DNA of 64,000 nucleotides from Myxococcota bacterium (GTDB taxonomy: Bacteria; Myxococcota; JAJVIH01), in assembly GCA_022072125.1 (NCBI GenBank), contig JAJVIH010000050.1, forward strand, positions 41,464 to 105,463, read 5' to 3'. Made by a program: the position numbers and the translations under genes. Numbering within the stretch: the stretch's first letter is position 1; every line of letters starts with the position of its first letter. The notes under the pieces are model-generated. The model was given only the letters and a program-made list of their open reading frames with translations. It was not told the DNA's origin and made no database searches. Shown piece after piece: positions 29,219 through 36,320 of this stretch.

Positions 29219-29909
29219 TGGGAACCAGACCTTGCGGCGGGCGGTTGGCGAGCACGCTCAAATCAAGGTGTTTGAAGATATTCGCCAGAAATTCCTTCTT
29301 CTGGATGCCAAACTTGTTGGAGAACTCGTGTTTCTTCTCCAGGCTGTCGAAAGTCATGGCGAGCAGGCCGAACAGGGTTTCCACCACCCCCAGCCCCTGC
29401 AACGCGATCGCCTTGAACACGGGATTGGGGCTTTGCGCCTTGAATTCATCCACCTCGGCGTCGGTCTGGATGTCGGGCAGGTCGCGTTTGTTGAACTGGA
29501 TGGCGATGGGAATCTCCGCCGGATCCACCCCGTTTTTGCGCAGGTTCTCGACCAGGTTCTTGAAGGCGGCGTGGTTGTTGTCAATCTGGTTGCGCTGGCT
29601 GTCCGCGATGAAGGCCACCGCGTCGGCGCCCGCCAGCACCATGCGCCGCGTGGCGTCGTGGATCACCTGTCCCGGAACCGTGTACAGCTTCAGCTTGACC
29701 TTCATGCCGCTCGCGGTGTCGAAAAACACCGGCAGCAGGTCAAAAAACAGCGTGCGGTCTTCGTGGGTGTCCAGCGTCATCAGGCGGCCGCGGCATTCCG
29801 GATTGACCAGCGTGTGAATCACCTGGAGATTGGTGGTCTTTCCGGACAAGGCGGGGCCGTAATAAACCAGTTTGAGCACCACCTCTCGCTGCGAGATGTT
29901 AAACTGCAA
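29190..29909 (-). CDS. MglA-type small Ras-like GTPase
   Basis: 239 residues from TTG at 29909 (M-QFNISQREVVLKLVYYG), with a GGGG-containing site upstream. G1/Walker A: GPALSGKTTNLQ. Switch II is TVPGQ rather than DxxG, as in MglA. G4: FNKRDLPD. MglA-like GTPases set cell polarity and gliding or twisting motility in Myxococcota and relatives and are controlled by the roadblock protein MglB. This one has a C-terminal tail of about 45 residues beyond the GTPase core, and no MglB gene is adjacent; a roadblock-like gene lies at 42865. First gene of the operon with the kinase, thiL and a membrane protein. Confidence 0.9.
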   Translation of the reverse strand: MQFNISQREVVLKLVYYGPALSGKTTNLQVIHTLVNPECRGRLMTLDTHEDRTLFFDLLPVFFDTASGMKVKLKLYTVPGQVIHDATRRMVLAGADAVAFIADSQRNQIDNNHAAFKNLVENLRKNGVDPAEIPIAIQFNKRDLPDIQTDAEVDEFKAQSPNPVFKAIALQGLGVVETLFGLLAMTFDSLEKKHEFSNKFGIQKKEFLANIFKHLDLSVLANRPPQGLVPNAGSPPTKS

Positions 29910-30154
29910 CTTGCTTCACCCCTTCACGCACCGGGAAGTTTCATTGCGGTGAGGATACCATACCGCCAAAAAAATCAAAGGGGAATCCGCCTGGTCAAGG
30001 GCGGATTGGGGCGTCCGGAACGCCCGCGCGTCCGCCGCCGCGATTTCGGGTCAATCCGGAACATCTCCGCCATGCCGCTCCGGGTCTTCGCCCGCCGTGC
30101 GCCGGGGTTCCGCGGGCCGCGCATGAATCGCGGCGCCCCGCGCGCGAGCCGGCC

Positions 30155-31357
30155 TCAACACGACACCGGCTGGCCGGAGCTGATGTCAATCATCCGCTGC
30201 AGGGCCGCCCGCGACCAGTGAATATCCCGCGGCGGCACCTTGACCGGATTCACCACTTCGCCCTCGCTCAGCCGGTCCAACACGTACAGCAGATATTGCG
30301 GACGGATGCGGTACATGGTCGCGCACAGGCATTGATAGGGCGACAGCGAGGTCACGAATTTTTCGCCCTCGAACTGTTTCTTGAGGCGGTTGACCAGGTG
30401 AATCTCCGTGCCGACCGCGAATTTCGACCCGGCGGGCGCCCCCTGGACGGTCTTGATGATGGAGGAGGTCGAGCCCGACTCATCGGCGGCCTGCACCACC
30501 TCGAACGCGCATTCCGGATGCACGATGATGCGGATATCCGGAACCTTCGCGCGCCAGAACCGCACATGGTCCACGGTGAACCCCTGGTGGACGCTGCAAT
30601 GCCCCTTCCACAGAATCACCTTCGCGGCGCGCAACTGCTCCGGCGTGTTGCCGCCGTACTTGAGCCGCGGGTCCCACACCGCCATCTGCTCCAGCGGCAC
30701 GCCCATGCGGAAGGCCGTGTTGCGCCCCAGGTGCTGGTCCGGGAAAAACAGCAGCCGCTCGCCCCGGCTGAACGCCCAGCGGATGATCTTCTCCGCGTTG
30801 GAACTGGTGCAAACCGCTCCGCCATGCCGGCCCACGAAAGATTTCAGGTCCGCGGACGAGTTCATGTAGGTGATGGGAACCGGATGCGCGGCCCCCGCCT
30901 CCTCCAGTTCGCCCCAGGCGAGGACGACATCGCGCAGGTTGGCCATATCGGCCATGGTGCAGCCCGCCCGCAGGTCCGGCAGGATGACCGTGGACTGGCC
31001 GTTGGTCAGCACATCGGCGCTCTCCGCCATGAAATGGACGCCGCAGAAGATGATATACTTCGGACCGAGCGCGGCGGCGTTCTTCGACAGTTCGTAGGAA
31101 TCACCGGTGAAATCGGCGAAGCGGATGACATCGTCCTGCTGGTAATGGTGGCCCAGGATGACCAGATCCCGGCCGAACCGGGCCTTGCGCGCGGCGATGC
31201 GGCGCAGGACTTCCTCCTCCGGCAGATGCACGTATTCCGGAGGCAGGCCCGTCAGGGCGTCGCGGGCGTGCGCGCCCTCGTGTTCATCGCTGGCGCGCAG
31301 CAGGGCTTCGGCGAAGGATTGCCCGCGGGCGGGAGTTGGCGAGGGAGATTCACTCAT
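30155..31357 (-). CDS. nadA: Quinolinate synthase
   Basis: 400 residues from ATG at 31357 (MSESPSPTPARGQSF), behind GGAGG at 8 bases; the longer ORF start is unsupported. Condenses iminoaspartate with dihydroxyacetone phosphate to quinolinate in NAD synthesis, using an oxygen-sensitive [4Fe-4S] cluster. Motifs: VILGHHYQQDDVIRFADFTG, IIFCGVHFMAESADVL, ITYMNSSADLKSFVG, VCTSSNAEKI, IIVHPECAFEVV and SPYQCLCATMYR. The cluster Cys are those in FCGVHF, VCTSSN and the C-terminal CLCATM segment. nadB and nadC are not nearby. Monocistronic. Confidence 0.97.
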   Translation of the reverse strand: MSESPSPTPARGQSFAEALLRASDEHEGAHARDALTGLPPEYVHLPEEEVLRRIAARKARFGRDLVILGHHYQQDDVIRFADFTGDSYELSKNAAALGPKYIIFCGVHFMAESADVLTNGQSTVILPDLRAGCTMADMANLRDVVLAWGELEEAGAAHPVPITYMNSSADLKSFVGRHGGAVCTSSNAEKIIRWAFSRGERLLFFPDQHLGRNTAFRMGVPLEQMAVWDPRLKYGGNTPEQLRAAKVILWKGHCSVHQGFTVDHVRFWRAKVPDIRIIVHPECAFEVVQAADESGSTSSIIKTVQGAPAGSKFAVGTEIHLVNRLKKQFEGEKFVTSLSPYQCLCATMYRIRPQYLLYVLDRLSEGEVVNPVKVPPRDIHWSRAALQRMIDISSGQPVSC

Positions 31358-31553
31358 GCGTTGGGCCTCCGCCCGTGGGCGGGCAGGGACGCGCACAATA
31401 TAACCGGCGCCGGTTTGCTGGCAATGAAGCCAAAGGGGGATGACGGGCTCCTGCAATCCCATCCGCGCGGCGGTCTCCGGCGGCGCCTGGGGATGCGGCC
31501 CATGGGATCGTATCGAAAACCGCCCGAACGGATTTCCGTGGGACGGCGCCCCC

Positions 31554-32207
31554 TCAATAGCTGTAGGGGACGTACGGGGGACGCGGGGTGTTCACCCATT
31601 CCTGGATGGATGGGCGCTTCCAGTTGAACTCCGCATAGTGGCGCACGTGATCCGGGACCTCGTCGCCGTTCAGAATCAGGCGGTGCAGCATGAAGGTCAG
31701 GTCCGCGTCCGCCATGGACCAGTTGGCGAACAACTGCGTCTGGCCTTCGCCCACCAGTTGGCCCGCCACGCGCCGCAACTTGTCCGCCGCCGCCCGCGCC
31801 TTGTCCGTCAGCGGCGCCTTGGCGCGCTCGAAAAACATGGTCGTGGTCGGACGCTCTTCGCGCAGGGCCAGCAGATCGCTGCGCAACCATGACATGACAT
31901 GGCGGGCGCGGGCGCGCTCCTGCATATCCGCCGGGAACAGGCGCGGATGGGCCGGCGGCGGGAACACCTCTTCCAGGTATTCGCTGATGGCGCTGGATTC
32001 GCTGAGCCAGAATCCGTTGTGGTTCAGCATGGGCACGCGGGCGGTCACTCCGTGTTTCTGAAAAAAACCGGTCGCATTTTCGCGGTCGCCCAGTGAAAGC
32101 GTCTGCACCTCGAACGGAACGCCCTTTTCCTTCAGCGCCACCCAGGCGGAAAACACATAGGGGCTGTACCAGAATTTTTCGCCGTACAGGGTCAGTTGAT
32201 CGGGCAT
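31554..32207 (-). CDS. yfcF: Glutathione S-transferase, YfcF-like
   Basis: 217 residues from ATG at 32207 (MPDQLTLYGEKFWYSPYVFS). Thioredoxin-fold N-terminal domain with SPYVFSAWVALKEKG, VPMLNHNGFWLSESSAISEY, then the helical domain with RARHVMSWLRSDLLALREER. These follow Escherichia coli YfcF closely over the full length, including LILNGDEVPDHV near the C-terminus. YfcF has glutathione transferase and peroxidase activity and helps in oxidative stress. The longer ORF (to 32357) extends past the likely start, which has AAGGAGC upstream. Monocistronic. Confidence 0.9.
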   Translation of the reverse strand: MPDQLTLYGEKFWYSPYVFSAWVALKEKGVPFEVQTLSLGDRENATGFFQKHGVTARVPMLNHNGFWLSESSAISEYLEEVFPPPAHPRLFPADMQERARARHVMSWLRSDLLALREERPTTTMFFERAKAPLTDKARAAADKLRRVAGQLVGEGQTQLFANWSMADADLTFMLHRLILNGDEVPDHVRHYAEFNWKRPSIQEWVNTPRPPYVPYSY

Positions 32208-32430
32208 GGCTGAATGCTCCTTCCTGTTGGGTTGCAGTGCGCGGGTCTCCATCCGCTTGTATGACTTTCTCCCATCGCTTGCGCGGCGGCGGGGAAAACG
32301 CCGTTTCGCGATGGGATGATCCGGATTGAGCCGGGATTCCCTTTTCCCATCAGGCAAGCAATGCAGAGGGGAAGGCGCGAGGTTCCGGCGTCGCGGCCGC
32401 CCGGGTCATGCAATCCGTCCGGCATGGAAA

Positions 32431-33426
32431 TCACGGCCCGGCCGATGGCTGGTACAGCCCCGGCACGATATCGCAGGGGCCGCACCCAGAGCGGGGATGC
32501 TCGTTGAAACAGGCCTCGGTGGCCCGGCGCAGCGCAAGCCCGGAAATCGTCTCCGGCGCCGGCGCGATGACGCGGAAAAACGGTTTGCGTCCCTCTTCAT
32601 AGGTCGAGGGCAATTCCTCGCCCGGACCCGCGCATTCCACCACGTAATCGAGATGCGGGAGCGTCTCGATCTCCTTCTCCGCGGCGGAAAGCCGGGCCTT
32701 CACGTCGTTGTAGGCCGCCACCACGCGATCCTGCCGCACGGCGAAACGCCCCGGCGGATAGCGGGTGAGAAAGGCCTCGATGCGATCCATGCGGTCCAGC
32801 GGCGTCGGCAACGCGGGCAACTGGGCCAGCAATTCCTGGTGGCTGGACAACATCCGGGCCGTGAAGCTGTCCTCGCTGAGCAGCAAATCAAACTGGCGGC
32901 GGAAGGGCGCGGCCAGCATGCGCTCGGCCCTGGCGCCCAGCCGCGGACCCAGGGTGTCCCAGCCGCGGCCCGGCAGCACCACCTGGTTGAGCACTTCCTT
33001 CGAGCCCACATGGACCAGCGCCACCTCGGCCTTGAGGCGTCCGCCGCCGGTCAGGCCAATCACCGTGGTGAGCACCGACTCCACGTCCAGGTCGGCGCCG
33101 ATCAGGGAGACGCATTCGCGATCCGCCCCGCATTTCATGACATCCTGCTTGCGTTTCTCCAGGACGTTGAACACCTGCGAAGGCGGGATCACGGTGAATC
33201 CGGGGCGCACCCCCTGAGCGTATTTGCCCAGCATGCGGGCCGCGCCCTGCGCGGTGACGCCCTGCACCCCGGAGGCGATGCGCACCGGGAAAATCGCCAC
33301 CGATTGCAGGCGATCGCCCTGGGCCGCCGGCGCGGGGGATGGCGCGGGCTTTGCGGCGCCCGTTCCCTGCGCCCACGCCGCGCCCGCCAACAGAAGAATC
33401 AGAACCAGCAACCACGCCCGCTTCAT
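32431..33426 (-). CDS. Exported protein of unknown function
   Basis: 331 residues from ATG at 33426. The signal peptide is MKRAWLLVLILLLAGAAWAQ. After an Ala/Pro linker, residues 40-150 (SVAIFPVRIASGVQGVTAQG, FTVIPPSQVFNVLE, CGADRECVSLIGADLDVESV) look like the FlgO/CsgG-type fold used by many periplasmic proteins that begin 'VAVLPF...' with a Cys pair, here KCGADREC. The remainder has Cys pairs near the C-terminus (CFNEHPRSGCGPC). Starts 5 bases after the stop of the cyclic-nucleotide-binding gene, so co-transcribed. Function not assigned. Confidence 0.72.
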   Translation of the reverse strand: MKRAWLLVLILLLAGAAWAQGTGAAKPAPSPAPAAQGDRLQSVAIFPVRIASGVQGVTAQGAARMLGKYAQGVRPGFTVIPPSQVFNVLEKRKQDVMKCGADRECVSLIGADLDVESVLTTVIGLTGGGRLKAEVALVHVGSKEVLNQVVLPGRGWDTLGPRLGARAERMLAAPFRRQFDLLLSEDSFTARMLSSHQELLAQLPALPTPLDRMDRIEAFLTRYPPGRFAVRQDRVVAAYNDVKARLSAAEKEIETLPHLDYVVECAGPGEELPSTYEEGRKPFFRVIAPAPETISGLALRRATEACFNEHPRSGCGPCDIVPGLYQPSAGP

Positions 33427-33431
33427 GGTTC

Positions 33432-33902
33432 TCAGAACCGCGTCATGGCGAAGAACGCCGTGATCTTGTCGTTGGTTTCGCGCAACCGCCGGGACAGCGT
33501 GCGCACGAAGCTCCACAGGACCTCGTAGGCGAGGTCCTTGTTCATGAAGAGAAGATTGTCGAAGGGCTCCCGCTCGATGGCCCACAGGGTGCAGGCCTCG
33601 TGGCAGATGGCGTCGGCGGAGCGCGGCTGGTTGTCAATGATGGCCATCTCGCCGAAGTAGGCGCCATCGCGCAGGATGGTCAGGGCCTCCTCGCCGATGC
33701 CCTCGATGTTGCGCGAGATGCGCACCGCCCCGTCCACCACGATGTACAGGGTGAAATCCTGGACGCCCTCGCGGAAGATGACCTCGTTCTTCCGGAATTT
33801 GACCTCGCGGATCAGGTCCGCCACCAGTTGAAGCTGGTCATGGGTTAGGTTGGCGAAAAGTTCGATGTTGCGCAGCCGCGCGGTATCCATATGATCGGCC
33901 AT
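33432..33902 (-). CDS. Cyclic-nucleotide-binding domain protein
   Basis: 156 residues from ATG at 33902. One complete cNMP-binding beta-barrel: LRNIELFANLTHDQLQLVAD, EVIFREGVQDFTLYIVVDGA, and phosphate-binding cassette FGEMAIIDNQPRSADAI. There is no helix-turn-helix, so it is not a Crp-type regulator; it probably senses cAMP or cGMP and acts on a partner. The final helix (LAYEVLWSFVRTLSRRLRET) matches the C-helix. Upstream of and close to an exported protein gene. Divergent from moaC with 73 bases between starts. Confidence 0.9.
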   Translation of the reverse strand: MADHMDTARLRNIELFANLTHDQLQLVADLIREVKFRKNEVIFREGVQDFTLYIVVDGAVRISRNIEGIGEEALTILRDGAYFGEMAIIDNQPRSADAICHEACTLWAIEREPFDNLLFMNKDLAYEVLWSFVRTLSRRLRETNDKITAFFAMTRF

Positions 33903-33975
33903 GATGCCCCCGGCGAGGCCGCAAGCTAACACGCGGTTCCGCTGGAAACAACCCGCATGCCCCCCCGGAGACCCA

Positions 33976-34494
<519 letters not shown>

Positions 34495-34509
34495 GACGGG
34501 GGGAACGAA

Positions 34510-34536
34510 GAACCTGTCCGGCGGAGCGGTCAAGCG
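34510..34536. repeat. 27-bp direct repeat, copy 1
   Basis: GAACCTGTCCGGCGGAGCGG followed by TCAAGCG, identical to 35697-35723. It lies between the moaC stop and the 3' end of the frameshifted lipoprotein gene; on the minus strand it is 95 bases downstream of that gene. Confidence 0.85.
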
Positions 34537-34630
34537 CGTTCATCCATCGGATTCCCGGGCTTGACCCCATGCCAGGCGCTGGAATGGCTGCTCAGGGGCG
34601 GGGGACAAGCTCCAGCACATCAACAGCGCA

Positions 34631-35601
34631 TCAAGGTGTTGGTTCAGGGGCCCAAGGTGGCCATGAATCCCTTGAGTACGATGAATCAACATGTTCTCCG
34701 GCATCGGGTCCACGACGGATGTATTTACAATCGTCCGTATAGTTGCGTTCATAGTCAAGGTAGTGATCACAACGCCCATCGCAGTAGCCCGGTTCTTGCC
34801 GTGACGCGAACAGAAAACATTCGCCAATCTGCTCAATTCTCTCATAACAGTCATTGCAACATTTGTCGGCGGCCTTCCGGCATTTCTCCGACCAGTTGGT
34901 GCGGTCGAAATTCCGGGGAACGGGGTTGGGGGTGCGTTCATTCACATGGGTGCAATGTTCAAACATCCACTCTTCTCCCTGAAAACAGGGGATATACTCG
35001 GCGGCGGCGTAAGATTCGGTTTTTCCATCCGGACATTGCACGGTGAGGGTTCCTGGCGCCCGCTTGTGGTAGGAAGGAGCTTCAGTGGATTGCCAGGTCG
35101 CCAGATACTCCAGACCATACGGGTCGAGGAAAATCATTTGCACGCGCAGCTTTTGTATCGGATCGTTTCCTGGCGCGGCTTTGCTTTCATATATCAAGCG
35201 ATTGTGAAAGCTCATTCGATAATGGGTGGGCTCGGCCCAGGCCGCCTGGGTGGGAACATCTGGTGCCCCGATTCCCATTCGATGCTGTAATTGTCCAGCA
35301 TGGATGAGCCGTCCGCGAGAATGGCCTTGTCCCTCTCTTTATACAGGCATTTTCCCGAATGGTAGGGGATATCCCGGTATAGTTTGACCAGGCAGGAATT
35401 GGCCTGCTTCAGCTTTTCCCAGCATTCGGGGAGTAGCAGGTCCACCGACCCCCCGTTAATAACTGATTTAATCTCCCTGGTGCCCGAGGGCGAGGCTTGG
35501 GATAAAGGGGGGATTTCGGGTTGAACGCTGGTACATGCGTTCATCACCATGACGGCCAGAATGAGTGGGCATGTCCACCATGTGCGGGAATGTGTGTTCA
35601 T
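34631..35601 (-). pseudogene. Frameshifted small lipoprotein gene, paralogue of the gene at 35748
   Basis: Two overlapping minus-strand frames form one gene. Frame A starts at ATG 35601 with lipoprotein signal ending in MVMNAC and runs to about 35240, reading LLLPECWEKLKQANSCLVKL and SIEWESGHQM. Frame B carries on from about 35260 to the stop at 34631, reading AEPTHYRMSFHNRLIYES, TLTVQCPDGKTESYAA and a Cys-rich tail (about ten Cys in the last 80 residues). The intact paralogue has matching blocks (RPECQQVLEANQSCLTKL, RWSSGH, SLAVMCPGGKRESF) in a single frame, in the same order. One missing C in the run TTCCCACCC on the coding strand near 35247-35255 would explain the shift. Either a decayed gene or a sequencing error. 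Function unknown. Confidence 0.75.
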
Positions 35602-35696
35602 CTCTGACTCCACGCCAAGCCGATGCTGATGAGCGGTGTTTGATGCAAATCCGTCATGGCGGAATACGGGGCTCCGCAACAAAACAGGAAAAGCAT

Positions 35697-35723
35697 GAAC
35701 CTGTCCGGCGGAGCGGTCAAGCG
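35697..35723. repeat. 27-bp direct repeat, copy 2
   Basis: Exact copy of 34510-34536. On the minus strand it lies 25 bases downstream of the small lipoprotein gene at 35748-36320, the same side as copy 1 relative to its paralogue. Confidence 0.85.
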
Positions 35724-35747
35724 GGACCCGAACGCAGTCCGGCGTGA

Positions 35748-36320
35748 TTATTGGCCTGCGTTTTCTGGCGTGCAATTGCCGGGCCAGCGGTTTGGACCGG
35801 TGGCTTTCAGCAGGCCGACACAGGATTCGTTCATGCGCCCCACCATGAAAGATTCCCGTTTGCCGCCGGGGCACATGACAGCCAACGAATAGTGTTGTTG
35901 ATCACCTTTGGTTTCATAATGAATGGGAGAATATTTAATGCCAGTGAAAAAATAATCGTCTTGTGGGTTTTTAATTGATTCGCCGTGCCATGGCATGGAA
36001 AAACAAAACGAACCGGCTTTTTCCATGGTCCATATCTCTCGGTTCATCTTGAGCACGTGACCACTCGACCAGCGGATAACGGTTTCATCTCGAGTGGTGG
36101 ATGCCGTGCAGGCTCCCGTCACCACGCCACAGGGCTCGTTCAGCTTGGTCAGGCAGGACTGGTTGGCTTCCAGCACCTGCTGGCATTCCGGCCTGAAAAA
36201 CAGCACATGCGATGCTTGTTCTGGCATGAGAGGGTCAGGATCAATGATGAGTTCATCCTCGCATGACACCAAGCCCATCCCCATCATCAGCAGGACCGCA
36301 GCCGTCCACAATGAGTTCAT
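35748..36320 (-). CDS. Small Cys-rich lipoprotein, unknown function
   Basis: 190 residues from ATG at 36320, behind GGAG at 6 bases. Lipoprotein signal ends in GMGLVSC (Cys 20). The mature part has about nine Cys in blocks: RPECQQVLEANQSC, EPCGVVTGAC, FCFSMPWHG, AVMCPGGKRES and a final NESC. These suggest a small disulfide-bonded domain facing the periplasm or surface. The ATG overlaps the TGA of the subtilase-like gene (ATGA), so its amount is tied to that protein. By position it could be an inhibitor, chaperone or co-surface partner of the protease-like protein; this is inference. Paralogue of the frameshifted gene downstream. Base composition is AT-richer than in surrounding genes. Confidence 0.78.
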   Translation of the reverse strand: MNSLWTAAVLLMMGMGLVSCEDELIIDPDPLMPEQASHVLFFRPECQQVLEANQSCLTKLNEPCGVVTGACTASTTRDETVIRWSSGHVLKMNREIWTMEKAGSFCFSMPWHGESIKNPQDDYFFTGIKYSPIHYETKGDQQHYSLAVMCPGGKRESFMVGRMNESCVGLLKATGPNRWPGNCTPENAGQ

